From Adlercreutzia rubneri (GTDB taxonomy: Bacteria; Actinomycetota; Coriobacteriia; Coriobacteriales; Eggerthellaceae): a DNA stretch of 64,000 nucleotides. The position numbers and the translations under genes are program-made. This document shows, piece by piece, positions 8,449 to 17,248 of the stretch (the first letter of the stretch is position 1; every line of letters begins with the position of its first letter). The stretch spans positions 124,001 to 188,000 of the forward strand of contig NZ_WPOO01000002.1 of NCBI RefSeq assembly GCF_009755265.1. The letters run 5' to 3'. The notes under the pieces were generated by a model, which saw only the letters and a list, made by a program, of their open reading frames with translations, searched no databases and had not been told where the DNA came from.

Positions 8449-9318
8449 CTAGATGAGCTGAAACTCGAGGTTGGTGGTACCTACGATGATGCGGTCGGCG
8501 TCATGCAGCGCGGTGGATTTGATCTGGCGGCCGTTGACGAAGGTGCCGTTGGTGGAACCGAGGTCGGTGAGAATCCAGGCGCCGGACTCGTCCTGGCGGA
8601 TTTCCGCGTGCACACGGGAGACGTTGATGTCGGGGATGACGATGTCGTTCTTCGACTCGCGCCCGATGGTCTCGGCCTGGCCGGGCAGCGTGAAGGCGCG
8701 GTCGTTGGTGATGTCATAGATATAAGCTTGGCGGGGCTCGTCGTCCTCGTAGTAGTCGTCTTCCACGTACTCGTCGACGGGCGCGGCTTGGTAGTCGTAG
8801 CCGCCGGCGGGTGCGGGGGCCGGCGCCGGGGTGGGTGCCGGCTGCTGGTAGCCGTAGCCAGCTTGCGGGGCGGCCGCGCGGGCCGGACCGCCGCCGGGGC
8901 GGATGCCGTAGCGGGCGTACTCTTCTTGGCGCAGCTGCTCAACCAAGGGGGAGGCCACCATTTCGGCAATGACGTCGAACTTGCCGTGGCGCAAATCGTC
9001 GTCGACGATGAAGCGCACGAGGGGCTGCCCGTCCATGACGAGGCCCTGCTCGGCGGCTTTGGCGGAAAGGTAGGTTTCGGTTTCGCCAGCCAGGGTGGGG
9101 TAGTAGCCCAGAAGGCGGCGGTCATCGTCGGCGTTGACGAGCACGGTATAAAGCGTGGGAGCGTACTGCTTGCCTGCGCCGACCATCTTCTCGCGGCGCA
9201 TCTGCTTCTCGGCCTTCTTGGCAATCTGCACGGGAGACAGGGGCGCTGCGCCCATGCGATCGGCGGCGCCTTCCACGGTGTCTTCCATCTTGCCTTCGAA
9301 TTTTGAGAGGAGTCCCAT
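8449..9318 (-). CDS. fhaA: FhaA: DUF3662 plus C-terminal FHA domain
   Basis: This is the first gene of the kinase/phosphatase operon. The N-terminal 130 residues resemble the DUF3662 domain of FhaA. A Pro/Ala/Tyr-rich linker follows (about 140-195, with an acidic stretch), and then an FHA domain with GRESKNDIVI, SRVHAEI and GSTNGTFVNG. FhaA proteins bind phosphorylated partners of the PknB system and influence peptidoglycan synthesis at the pole and septum. AAGGAG lies 6 nt before the ATG. Its promoter must lie in the divergent region shared with the ubiB-like gene. Confidence 0.9.
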   Translation of the reverse strand: MGLLSKFEGKMEDTVEGAADRMGAAPLSPVQIAKKAEKQMRREKMVGAGKQYAPTLYTVLVNADDDRRLLGYYPTLAGETETYLSAKAAEQGLVMDGQPLVRFIVDDDLRHGKFDVIAEMVASPLVEQLRQEEYARYGIRPGGGPARAAAPQAGYGYQQPAPTPAPAPAPAGGYDYQAAPVDEYVEDDYYEDDEPRQAYIYDITNDRAFTLPGQAETIGRESKNDIVIPDINVSRVHAEIRQDESGAWILTDLGSTNGTFVNGRQIKSTALHDADRIIVGTTNLEFQLI

Positions 9319-9459
9319 GTGCTTCTCCTTGTTCTTGCGTGTTTAAGCTGCGTTCTTCTTGCGTGGTTGCGCTGCGCTTTCGGTGCAGCGTTCAGTAGCA
9401 CAGCAGCTTATTTTGCCATAAAACCTATGCACGCACCTCATCGACCAACCATTTTACTT

Positions 9460-9478
9460 AATTGCCACAGTGACAATT
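9460..9478. promoter_or_regulatory. Operator-like palindrome in the fhaA / ubiB-like divergent region
   Basis: The sequence AATTG-CAC-N-GTG-CAATT (19 nt, one mismatched pair) lies between the divergent fhaA and ubiB-like genes. TTGTCA on the minus strand overlaps it and could be a -35 element for fhaA. No cognate regulator is recognised. Confidence 0.3.
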
Positions 9479-9581
9479 TTGTTCGATTGGCCGGGAAACA
9501 GCTTGATGCCAGGTGAATTGATGAGGAGATCGCTTCTCATTTCGCACGATACCATGGGCTTTCCAGAAAGGAGGAGCGCCC

Positions 9582-11234
9582 ATGGCCACGTTCGAGGAGT
9601 TCATGAAGGTCGCCGAGATTTCCATCAAGGACAAGACCTCTCACAAGCGCATGAACGAGATTGTGCGCATCATGCGGCAGTACAAGGTGCTTCACGGGCT
9701 TACCCCCGAGCAGGCCGTGGAAGTACTGCAGGCGCTCGGCCCCACGTACGTGAAAATCGGCCAGCTGGCCTCGAACCGTTCCGATCTTCTGCCCAAGGCC
9801 TACTGCGACGCCTTCGAAAAACTGCGCGATGACGCGAATCCGATGCCGTTCGATGTGGTGATCGAGCAGATCGACCGCGCATACGGGAAGTCGTGGCACG
9901 AGGTGTTCGCCTCCATCGATCCGGTGCCTTTGGGTGCGGCCTCCATTGCTCAGGTGCACAAGGCGACGCTGCTCGACGGCACAACGGTGGCGGTAAAGGT
10001 GCGCCGGCCGGGTGTGGCCGAATCCATGGCCGAGGACATCATGCTCATGAAGCACTTGCTGGCCTTGGGCGAGTTCGCTTCCAATTCCCATCGCGACATC
10101 CTGCTGTCGCTCGAGGGCTTCATCGAGGAAATCGAGCGCACGACGGCCAGTGAGGTGGATTTCACCTCCGAGCTGCACAACCTCATGCGCTTCCACGACG
10201 AGCTGGCCGACGAAGAGGGGGTCACGTCCCCGGTGGCCTACCCGCAGTACTCGTGCGAGTCGGTGCTCGTCATGGAGTTCGTCCAGGGCACGGAAATTTC
10301 CCACACGCAAGCGTTGCGCGAGCAGGGGATCGACGTGAGCGCGCTGGCGCGACGCGTGTGCCAAAGCTACGTGACCCAGGTGCTCGACGACGGGTTCTTC
10401 CACGCCGACCCGCATCCCGGCAACATTCTTGTGCGCGATGGGGAAGTGGTGTGGATCGATTTGGGCATGGTGGGCACGCTGACGGTGTCGGAGCGCATGC
10501 TCGTGGGCAAGGTGTTCACGGCCGTGGCCACCGACAACGCCTACTTGCTGAAGGAGGCGGTGATGGGCCTCGTGCACGTGCTGGGGCCGGTGGACCACGG
10601 GGCGCTGCTGGAGGCGCTCTCGCGGCTGCTCGCCGAGTACAGCACGGCCGAGATGAAGGAGATCAACGTGGGCACCGTGCTCACCGAGGTCATCGAGGTG
10701 CTGCGCGGCCAGAACATGATGATGACCTCGTCGGTAACGATGCTCGCGCGCGGGTTCGTGACCATCGAGGGGGTCATTGCCCAGGTCGCGCCCGACATCA
10801 GCGTCATCGAGATCGTGTCGAAGCACGTCATCGCCCAGCAGGCCGACCCGAAGTTTTTGGCGACGCAGCTGATCGATCTCGCCACGACGAGCGCCGCTTC
10901 GGCCGAGGCCTTGGCGAAGCTGCCGACCCAGCTGTCGAACACGTTGGAGATGCTCGACCGCGGGCAGATCAAGGTGAACGGCGACATCGAGGTGTCCTCG
11001 CGCATCCTTGCCACCGCCTACGCCTCGGTGGGTCGCATATCGTTGGCGCTGCTGTCGGCGGGGTTGTTCCTGGGGTCGTCTATCCTGTGCACCACGGCTA
11101 TGCAGCCGCAACTGCTCGGCGTGCCCCTGCTCGGCGTGCTGGGCTATGTCGGCGCCTTCGTGCTGGGTGCCTACACGGTGTTCCACATCCTGGTCTCCCG
11201 CCATCGCCTTCTCAACAACGAGGAGCCGCGGTAG
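9582..11234 (+). CDS. ABC1/UbiB-family atypical kinase
   Basis: This 550-residue protein belongs to the UbiB/ADCK (AarF) atypical kinase family, which supports isoprenoid-quinone biology in many bacteria; menaquinone would be the relevant quinone here. The KIGQ motif (YVKIGQLASNRSDLLP), the Ala-rich nucleotide loop (GAASIAQVHKA), VKVRRPG, HADPHPGN and IDLGM are all visible. Two hydrophobic segments at the C-terminus (about 485-535) match the family's membrane anchor. AGGAGG lies upstream of the ATG. It is monocistronic and divergent from fhaA. The exact substrate is unknown. Confidence 0.85.
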   Translation: MATFEEFMKVAEISIKDKTSHKRMNEIVRIMRQYKVLHGLTPEQAVEVLQALGPTYVKIGQLASNRSDLLPKAYCDAFEKLRDDANPMPFDVVIEQIDRAYGKSWHEVFASIDPVPLGAASIAQVHKATLLDGTTVAVKVRRPGVAESMAEDIMLMKHLLALGEFASNSHRDILLSLEGFIEEIERTTASEVDFTSELHNLMRFHDELADEEGVTSPVAYPQYSCESVLVMEFVQGTEISHTQALREQGIDVSALARRVCQSYVTQVLDDGFFHADPHPGNILVRDGEVVWIDLGMVGTLTVSERMLVGKVFTAVATDNAYLLKEAVMGLVHVLGPVDHGALLEALSRLLAEYSTAEMKEINVGTVLTEVIEVLRGQNMMMTSSVTMLARGFVTIEGVIAQVAPDISVIEIVSKHVIAQQADPKFLATQLIDLATTSAASAEALAKLPTQLSNTLEMLDRGQIKVNGDIEVSSRILATAYASVGRISLALLSAGLFLGSSILCTTAMQPQLLGVPLLGVLGYVGAFVLGAYTVFHILVSRHRLLNNEEPR

Positions 11235-11278
11235 GTGATGTTGGCGCGGTTCGAGGCAGTACGTGAGCCACCGCTTTT

Positions 11279-11382
11279 TAACTGAATCGGAAGAATGAGA
11301 GAGCATTGAGTTAAAAACAGGGGTCGAATTTAACTCAATTACTCCCGTTTTGCTCGTTGCTGTTAAAGCGTTAACTCGATAG
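11279..11382. repeat. Direct repeat copy A flanking fic
   Basis: This 104-bp segment beyond the fic stop codon is about 80% identical by eye to copy B (12641-12745) upstream of fic, in the same orientation. It contains a perfect 11-bp inverted repeat, ATTGAGTTAAA (11306-11316) and TTTAACTCAAT (11330-11340), with a 13-nt spacer. Confidence 0.8.
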
Positions 11383-11388
11383 AGCGCT

Positions 11389-12588
11389 TCAGCATCCTCT
11401 CAGAAGGAAGGCCTCCTCGTTGAGTTTGTAGAATACCTTTCGCCCTATCTTCTCCTCTTGCAAGAGGCCGAGTTTTCTCAGCTCGGACAGACGCTTATAA
11501 AGCGTCTGCCGGGAGAGCCGCTCAGCCTCACAAAGCTCTTTTGCGGTTACGCCGTCAAAGGTGAACAGCGTGGCGGTGATAAGCGATTCGACAAGGGTGC
11601 GCAGCGGTTCTGGGACAAGCACGGCCGAGCGATGGAGATACATATCCATCTGGCTTTTCTTTTCTGTGAGAGCATCGCGAAGATTGCACATCGCATTCAC
11701 GCATATCTCTGAGAAAGCGATGACAAAAGGCGTGATATCGCCTCTATTGAGGGGATGCTCGCACCGAGAAAAGGCCTTATAGTATTTTTCAATCTCCTGC
11801 TTTACGGCGTGGGAGATGCCCAATCCCACGATAGGCTCGTATTGGCGGGAGATGAGATAGCTGCTAATGAAGCGATTTGTTCTTCCATTGCCATCGTAGA
11901 AAGGGTGTATGTAACCAAAAAGGAAGTGGAAAAGAGCAATGCGGAGAAGAGGCTCTCGTGACTCGTCGTTGAGGACGTCAAGAGCCTGATCCATCTCCTC
12001 TATGATTCTTGCCTCGGGCTCGATTCCGTCGTGGATGGGGATGCCTGCTTCGTTGATCACATGCACCATTTTAGTGCGAAAGTAGGTGCCATCGGGGACG
12101 TTGTGGGGATCCGAGATGCGAACCTCTGCCAGCACAAGGTCGTCGTAGACATCACGCACGTCGGCGCAGGTTCGAAGGGCGATGTCCGGTCGCGTCTGGA
12201 GGAGAGCATACTTTTGAACAATACCGAAAAAACGCCCACGGCGATCATTTTGCTTCAGGCGCTCGAGCACCTCGCCTATTTCGCGCCGCGTTGAGTGCAC
12301 ACCTTCTATTTCATTGGTCAGCACGATTTCGTCGATAAGGCAGCTGTCACGGTAGCTATCGAGGGCTCGCTGGGGAAGTGCGGCTTCCAGGCGAAGGATA
12401 TCTTTGTCGATTTGAGCAGCTTCGAGCAGGGCTTCGTAGATTTCCGGAGCCATGTAGACAAAGGCGGGACTACCGGCGATAGATGTTTTGAGATGCCAGG
12501 TGCGCTCATCGTTGAATCGGCGATCGTATAGCTGATCCGCATCTTGCGCGGTGTCGTGAAAGGCCTTGCGGAGATCGAGATATGTCAT
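11389..12588 (-). CDS. Fic family protein with C-terminal winged-helix domain
   Basis: This is a 399-residue AMP- or nucleotide-transferase of the Fic family. The canonical active site HPFYDGNGRTNR begins at H228. An N-terminal TNEIEG segment (about residues 90-95) fits the inhibitory (S/T)xxxE(G/N) helix of class II Fic enzymes, so it is probably autoinhibited. The C-terminal 90 residues look like a winged-helix DNA-binding domain (RLSRQTLYKRLSELRKLG), which suggests it binds its own control region. It is flanked by imperfect direct repeats of about 105 bp. Base composition is lower in GC than its neighbours, consistent with acquisition. Target protein unknown. Confidence 0.9.
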   Translation of the reverse strand: MTYLDLRKAFHDTAQDADQLYDRRFNDERTWHLKTSIAGSPAFVYMAPEIYEALLEAAQIDKDILRLEAALPQRALDSYRDSCLIDEIVLTNEIEGVHSTRREIGEVLERLKQNDRRGRFFGIVQKYALLQTRPDIALRTCADVRDVYDDLVLAEVRISDPHNVPDGTYFRTKMVHVINEAGIPIHDGIEPEARIIEEMDQALDVLNDESREPLLRIALFHFLFGYIHPFYDGNGRTNRFISSYLISRQYEPIVGLGISHAVKQEIEKYYKAFSRCEHPLNRGDITPFVIAFSEICVNAMCNLRDALTEKKSQMDMYLHRSAVLVPEPLRTLVESLITATLFTFDGVTAKELCEAERLSRQTLYKRLSELRKLGLLQEEKIGRKVFYKLNEEAFLLRGC

Positions 12589-12640
12589 AGCGCCTTCTTC
12601 TGAAGATACAGTCTGTATTGAGTTGAAATGGTAGCAGAAT

Positions 12641-12745
12641 TTAACCGAATCGGAAGGTGCGAGAGAGAATTGAGTTAAAAATGAGAGTCGAAATTAACTC
12701 AACTTCCTCCGTTTCGTCCTTTGCTGCTAAAGCATTAACCGATAG
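12641..12745. repeat. Direct repeat copy B, in the fic upstream region
   Basis: This is the partner of copy A, located upstream of fic on the minus strand. It carries the inverted repeat TTGAGTTAA (12670-12678) and TTAACTCAA (12694-12702). A third related half-site pair (TTGAGTTGAA and TTTAACCGAA) spans 12619-12650. It may contain the fic promoter and operator. Confidence 0.8.
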
Positions 12746-12981
12746 CCGTTGAAGTTGGCGAGTGCAGTTGGAACCGCGGTAGGGATGCGTAACGTCGCGT
12801 CTACAGGTGGGCGGCGGCGGGGGAACGGAAAAGGCCCGTGGTAAAATGGCAGTGGCTCATTAGGATGAGCCGCAGGGTAAGCATTATCCGGCGATGCTAG
12901 AGCATGCGAGCTGCTTTCGGTTGCCGAGCTGCGGTTCGTAGGCGTCGTCGCTTGAGGTGCCGCGAGGGTAAGGAGGCCCCC
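12746..12981. other. Intergenic region upstream of the universal stress protein gene
   Basis: No gene is seen. A 7-bp hairpin GGCTCAT-TAGG-ATGAGCC occurs at 12854-12871, just after a TAAAAT (-10 like) at 12842-12847. AAGGAGG at 12970-12976 is the ribosome-binding site of the next gene. Confidence 0.4.
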
Positions 12982-13452
12982 ATGTACAAGAAGATTCTCG
13001 TTCCCTACGACAAGTCCGACCCGGCGAAGAACGCGCTGGCCGCGGCGCTCGACCTGGCGGCCGGCGTGCCCGGTGCCCAGATCACCGTGCTGTCGGTGGT
13101 CGACTGGCACGACTTCAACGCCGAGACCTTCAAAATTGCCTCGCGCATGTCCGGCGTCATGGGCGACACCATGGACATGGACGTGATCTCCGAAGTGGAG
13201 AACGAGGCCATCAAGGCCGATATGGACGCCATTGCCGATAACATCGCGCCTCTGGTGGGCGACGCCGAGGGCATTGGCATCGCCGTGGTGAACGGCTCGC
13301 CGCACGACTCCATCACCGCTTACGCCGACGAGGGCGGCTACGACTGCATCGTTATGGGCCACCGCGGCCTTGGCGCCGTGCGCGGCATGCTCGGCAGCGT
13401 GTGCTACTCGGTTCTGCACAAGACCAACGTGCCCGTGCTCATCGTGAAATAG
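12982..13452 (+). CDS. Universal stress protein (UspA family)
   Basis: This 156-residue single-domain Usp has the expected N-terminal beta strand (KKILVPYDKSDPAKNA) and a C-terminal nucleotide-loop motif GHRGLGAVRGMLGS, one residue shorter than the textbook G2XG9XG(S/T) spacing. Such proteins dimerise and often bind ATP during stress or growth arrest. The ATG at 12982 follows AAGGAGG at a 5-nt spacing; the longer frame from 12904 encodes an Arg-rich stretch unlike any Usp and is not used. It is followed closely by the TPM-like and PspA genes, suggesting an envelope or general stress cluster. Confidence 0.92.
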   Translation: MYKKILVPYDKSDPAKNALAAALDLAAGVPGAQITVLSVVDWHDFNAETFKIASRMSGVMGDTMDMDVISEVENEAIKADMDAIADNIAPLVGDAEGIGIAVVNGSPHDSITAYADEGGYDCIVMGHRGLGAVRGMLGSVCYSVLHKTNVPVLIVK

Positions 13453-13462
13453 GCTCGCGGTC

Positions 13463-14629
13463 ATGGGACGATCGGGCGGAGGCGGCGGCTTCTCGGGAGG
13501 CGGCGGCTTCGGCGGCGGCTTTGGAAGTAGCGGCGGCGGTTTCGGCGGCGGATTCTCTGGCGGCTCGGGGTCGGGCGGCCGCTCGGCCGGCCACGGTGGC
13601 TCTGGTTTCGGCGGGGGCTATCACGGCGGCGGCTACTATGGGGGAGGCTTCGGGGGCGGCAGCTTCTGGGGAGGCTTCCTTGGCGGCCTGATGGGCTCGA
13701 GCCGAGGTGGCGGTGGCGGCTCGGTGCCGCCGCAAATGTCCCCGCAGCCGAGCGGCCCGCAGCAGCCCGGATCGGGCGACGGCCCCGGCGGCAATGGCCC
13801 GCAACCCGGCTCCTCTCAGGGCAAGTCCTCCAACAGCGGATGCGGCACCGTGTTCGTCATCGTTGCGGCCGTGCTGCTCGTGCTGCTGCTGGTGGTGGCT
13901 CTCGGCGGCGGCAGCTGCACGGGCGCGAATGTGCCCGCATCCACGGTGGAGCGCACGGCCCTTCCTGCTGGATCCGTGAACGAGACCGGCTACTTCACCG
14001 ACGAGGACGGCGACTGGATCCACGACCCGGCGAAGCTCGAACGCGGCTTGCGCCACTTCTACGAGGAAACGGGCGTGCAGCCCTACGTGTACATCCTGCC
14101 GAACGGGTCGGTGCGCTCCTACCAGGAGCTGCAGTCCATCGCTCAGGAGAAGTATGACGAGCTGTTCACCGATCAGGCCCATTTCGTGCTCGTGTTCTGC
14201 GACGACGGCAACGGGCGGTTCAACGCCGCCTACTGGGCCGGCGCGATGACGGGATCGGTGCTCGACGACGAGGCCATCAACATCTTCAAAGCCTACCTCA
14301 GCCAGAACTACGACGACATGAGCCTCACGGAAGAGGAGATCTTCTCCGACGCCTTTGCCGACACGGCCGACCGTATCATGACGGTGACGCCTTCGCCGCT
14401 GCCGATCATCGCGGTGTGCGCGGCGGTGATAATAGTGGCCGTCGTCGTGTTCCTCATCGTGCGCAACCGCCGTCTGGCGCAGCAGCGCGAGGCAGAGCGC
14501 ATGCAGGAGATTCTGAACACGCCGCTGGAGTCGCTCGCCGACGCCGAGCTGGCGGATTTGGAAAAGAAGTACGCGCAGGCAGGCGCTTCGGACGCGCCGC
14601 CGGTGCAGCCGACGAAGCCGCGGCCTTAG
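13463..14629 (+). CDS. Gly-rich membrane protein with TPM-like domain
   Basis: This 388-residue protein starts with about 80 residues of almost pure Gly/Ser/Phe repeats and then a Pro/Gln/Gly linker. A TM segment at about 130-150 is followed by a soluble domain (about 165-305). That domain, with its EETGVQPYVYILPNG segment, resembles the TPM domain found in YgcG-like proteins. A second TM is near 312-333 and a short charged cytoplasmic tail follows. Orientation and function are unknown; TPM proteins are often linked to membrane maintenance or photosystem repair. It begins 10 nt after the usp gene with no strong ribosome-binding site, so translation may be coupled. Confidence 0.75.
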   Translation: MGRSGGGGGFSGGGGFGGGFGSSGGGFGGGFSGGSGSGGRSAGHGGSGFGGGYHGGGYYGGGFGGGSFWGGFLGGLMGSSRGGGGGSVPPQMSPQPSGPQQPGSGDGPGGNGPQPGSSQGKSSNSGCGTVFVIVAAVLLVLLLVVALGGGSCTGANVPASTVERTALPAGSVNETGYFTDEDGDWIHDPAKLERGLRHFYEETGVQPYVYILPNGSVRSYQELQSIAQEKYDELFTDQAHFVLVFCDDGNGRFNAAYWAGAMTGSVLDDEAINIFKAYLSQNYDDMSLTEEEIFSDAFADTADRIMTVTPSPLPIIAVCAAVIIVAVVVFLIVRNRRLAQQREAERMQEILNTPLESLADAELADLEKKYAQAGASDAPPVQPTKPRP

Positions 14630-14678
14630 GCGACGCAGCGGTATTCAACCCGGCCTTCGGGCCAGATAGGAGACTGAC

Positions 14679-15362
14679 ATGGGAATCCTCGATCGCTTCA
14701 CCTCCATCGTGAAGGCGAATATCAACGAGCTTTTGGACAAGGCCGAAGACCCCGAGAAGATGGTCGACCAGTACCTGCGCGAGATGACCGAGTCGCTCGC
14801 CGAGGTGCGCGAAGCCACCGCCGGCGTCATGGCCGAGGAGAAGCGCTGCAAGAAGCTCGTTGATGAGAACATGGCCGAGATGACGAAGTACGAGGAGCTG
14901 GCCCGCAAGGCGCTCGCCGCTGGCAATGAGGCCGACGCTCGCGTGTTCCTTGCGAAGAAGCAAGAGCTGGCCGGGCGCGCCGAGGGGCTGACCGTGGCCT
15001 ACGAGGGCGCGAAGGCCAACGCCGACAAGATGCGCCAGATGCACGACAAGCTGGTAGCCGACATCGAGGAATTGAACGCGCGGAAGGCTACCATCAAGGC
15101 GAAGGCCGCCGTGGCGAAAACTCAGTCCAAGGTGAACGAGATGACCTCGGCTGGCGACCGTGCCGAGGGTGCTCGCAGTGCCTTTGACCGCATGGAGGCC
15201 AAGGCCGACGAGATGCTCGACCGCGCCAATGCCGTGGCCGAGCTGTCCGAGCAGCCGGCCGACCCCACCGAGGACTTGGCGAAGAAGTACGCTGCCGCTG
15301 GCGCCGAAGCCGCCGTGGATGACGATCTGGCCCGCCTGAAAAAGGAGATGGGCCTGGAGTAG
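14679..15362 (+). CDS. pspA: PspA/IM30 family phage-shock protein
   Basis: This 227-residue, almost entirely helical protein starts MGILDRFTSIVKANINELLDK, the typical PspA/IM30 amphipathic N-terminus. It continues as long charged coiled-coil helices. PspA proteins assemble on the inner face of the membrane and stabilise it under stress. GGAG lies 6 nt upstream of the ATG. The gene follows the TPM-like protein by about 50 nt and is probably cotranscribed, which supports an envelope-stress role for the three-gene cluster. Confidence 0.88.
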   Translation: MGILDRFTSIVKANINELLDKAEDPEKMVDQYLREMTESLAEVREATAGVMAEEKRCKKLVDENMAEMTKYEELARKALAAGNEADARVFLAKKQELAGRAEGLTVAYEGAKANADKMRQMHDKLVADIEELNARKATIKAKAAVAKTQSKVNEMTSAGDRAEGARSAFDRMEAKADEMLDRANAVAELSEQPADPTEDLAKKYAAAGAEAAVDDDLARLKKEMGLE

Positions 15363-15446
15363 GCCGTTTCCTGCAAGGTGGAGGCGCGCGGCCTCTGCGG
15401 CGGGCGCCCGTGATGCCTGAGTAAAAGAATGGTTTCTCCTTGTGAT

Positions 15447-15468
15447 ATCATTGTGTTAACGCAATGAT
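15447..15468. promoter_or_regulatory. Palindromic operator upstream of the HTH/kinase pair
   Basis: ATCATTG-GTTAAC-CAATGAT forms a 22-nt near-perfect palindrome (one non-pairing position per arm) 20 nt upstream of the HTH gene start. Its position suits autoregulation by the HTH protein. Confidence 0.45.
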
Positions 15469-15487
15469 TAGTTTGAAGGAGGATGCC

Positions 15488-15898
15488 ATGTTGTCAGTTG
15501 GGGAAAGTGCTCGACAGTTAGGGGTGAGTCCGTCTCGGGTGCGAGCGCTTATCAAGGAGGGACGTCTTCCTGCAGCGAAGAACGGCCGCGAGTGGATGAT
15601 TCGGGAAGAGGACGTGCTGCAAAGGCTGATGGCCTCCCCTCGCGCGGGGAGGCCGCGCGTGGGTGTGGCCGACGCACTTGGGGAGCACTCGCAGGGATCG
15701 GCGGCCGCGGCTCGCGCAGAAGCCGTTGCTTGCGCGCACGATCTGTACGACGCATGTCGGCACGCGTTTGGGCACCTCCCCCCAACTGAGATGATGAAGG
15801 CGGCGCGGTGCCAGGAAGAGGCTTCCTTCTATATGGCCGTGTTCGACTTCTTTCTGCAGCAGCGCCAGCGGGAGCTGGTGAAGGAGGGCGTGTTCTGA
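15488..15898 (+). CDS. MerR/excisionase-type HTH protein, probable antitoxin
   Basis: This 136-residue protein starts with an excisionase-like winged helix (LSVGESARQLGVSPSRVRAL, ending EEDVLQRL), which binds DNA. The C-terminal half is helical and has no recognised fold. The ATG at 15488 is chosen because GAAGGAGG lies just upstream. The stop overlaps the start of the downstream P-loop kinase by 1 nt (TGATG), a classic toxin-antitoxin layout, and an imperfect palindrome precedes the gene. The likely job is to bind the kinase and repress the operon; this is inferred from context. Confidence 0.7.
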   Translation: MLSVGESARQLGVSPSRVRALIKEGRLPAAKNGREWMIREEDVLQRLMASPRAGRPRVGVADALGEHSQGSAAAARAEAVACAHDLYDACRHAFGHLPPTEMMKAARCQEEASFYMAVFDFFLQQRQRELVKEGVF

Positions 15899-16503
15899 TG
15901 CAGCCCGTGTACGTGGTCTTCGCCGGCGTGAACGGGGCGGGGAAATCGACGTTCTATCGCACGGGTCTTTGGCGCACGGAGGACATGCCGCGCACCATGA
16001 CGCGTGTGAACTCCGACGAGATCGTCGTGGCCCAGGGCGGTGATCCGGCCTCCAGCGCCGATCAGCTGCGTGCCGGGCGTGAGGCGGTCCGCCTCATAGA
16101 AGAGTGCCTCTCTCGCCGGCGCAGCTTCAACCAGGAAACGACGCTGACGGGTCACGCGGTGCTTCGCAATATGAGCCGGGCGCGGGAGGCTGGATACCGG
16201 GTGGTGCTGTACTACATCGGCGTCGATACGGCCGCAGTGGCCCTCGACCGCATTGCCCATCGGGTGGCCGTAGGCGGTCATGATATCGACGAGGGGGCGG
16301 TGCTACGTCGCTACCGAGCGTCCCTGGGGAACCTGTCGCGCGCTCTCGACCTATGCGACGAGGCGACGATTCTGGACAACACCGTCGAGTTCGTTGCCCT
16401 CGCTCGCTGGAGTGCCGGCGTTCTCTCATGGGTGGGCGACGTGGCTAAACATGGAGCCTGGTTCATGAACGCCGTGCGCGACAACGAGCTGTGGAGGGCG
16501 TAA
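15898..16503 (+). CDS. Zeta-toxin-like P-loop kinase
   Basis: This 201-residue protein has an N-terminal Walker A motif (GVNGAGKST) followed by NSDEIV and later RR and RIAHRV motifs, resembling zeta toxin/UDP-N-acetylglucosamine kinases and their chromosomal relatives. Zeta enzymes phosphorylate peptidoglycan precursors and stop growth. It is translationally coupled to an HTH protein rather than to an epsilon-type antitoxin, so if it is a toxin the pair is non-canonical. It could also be a housekeeping small-molecule kinase. The gene ends 10 nt before the convergent ABC transporter ATPase gene. Confidence 0.7.
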   Translation: MQPVYVVFAGVNGAGKSTFYRTGLWRTEDMPRTMTRVNSDEIVVAQGGDPASSADQLRAGREAVRLIEECLSRRRSFNQETTLTGHAVLRNMSRAREAGYRVVLYYIGVDTAAVALDRIAHRVAVGGHDIDEGAVLRRYRASLGNLSRALDLCDEATILDNTVEFVALARWSAGVLSWVGDVAKHGAWFMNAVRDNELWRA

Positions 16504-16513
16504 CCCCCTCTCC

Positions 16514-17248
16514 TCACATGCTCCATTCCAAAAGGCGGCTGAGGAAGCGGGTGAGCTCGGGGGTTTCGGGGTGGTCGAAAACGCGGGCGGCATCGCCGTA
16601 CTCCAGAAGGCGGCCGCCGTAGAGGAAAGCGACGTGGTCGCAGGCGTGGCGGGCGAAGCCCATCTCGTGGGTGACGATGATGAAGCGCGTGCCGGCTTCG
16701 GCGAGGTCGCGCACGACGTCGAGCACTTCGGTGGTGAACTCTGGGTCTAGGGCGCTTGTGGGCTCGTCCAGCAGAAGAAGGCGCGGGCGGGCGGCGAGCG
16801 CACGGGCGATGGCGACGCGCTGCTTTTGGCCGCCGGACAGCTGGGCCGGGCGCTTTGCTAGCGAGTCTTCCAAACCGAGGCGCGCGAGCAGTTCGCGAGC
16901 GCGGTCATCAGCCTCATCGGAGCTCGCGCCATGAACCACCTGCAAGGGGAGGGCCACGTTCTCCAAAGCGGTCATGTGGTGGAACAGGCCGCCATCTTGG
17001 AAGACGAACCCCAGGGTAGCGCGGTAGGCGCGCAGGGAAGTCTCGTCGAAGGAGACGGGGGAGCCATCCACCGCCATGGCGCCGGACGTGGGTGTCTCCA
17101 GGCCGCCGATGATGCGCAGCAGGGTGGACTTCCCACCGCCGGAGGGGCCGATGATGGCGAGCGCCGACACCTCTTCGTCGAAGGTGATGTCGCGCAGGAC
17201 TTCCACGCCGTCGAAAGATTTGCACAGGTGGTCCAAGCTAATGCGCAT
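16514..17248 (-). CDS. Polar amino-acid ABC transporter, ATP-binding subunit
   Basis: This 244-residue ATPase has Walker A GPSGGGKST, the signature LSGGQKQR, Walker B LLLLDEPT and the H-loop VTHEMGF, closest to GlnQ-type polar amino-acid importers. The ATG at 17248 (MRISLDHL) is preferred because GGAGG lies 6 nt upstream; the frame open to 17287 lacks one. It is the last gene of a substrate-binding protein, permease, ATPase operon. A 17-nt sequence covering its start is repeated at the permease stop. Confidence 0.92.
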   Translation of the reverse strand: MRISLDHLCKSFDGVEVLRDITFDEEVSALAIIGPSGGGKSTLLRIIGGLETPTSGAMAVDGSPVSFDETSLRAYRATLGFVFQDGGLFHHMTALENVALPLQVVHGASSDEADDRARELLARLGLEDSLAKRPAQLSGGQKQRVAIARALAARPRLLLLDEPTSALDPEFTTEVLDVVRDLAEAGTRFIIVTHEMGFARHACDHVAFLYGGRLLEYGDAARVFDHPETPELTRFLSRLLEWSM

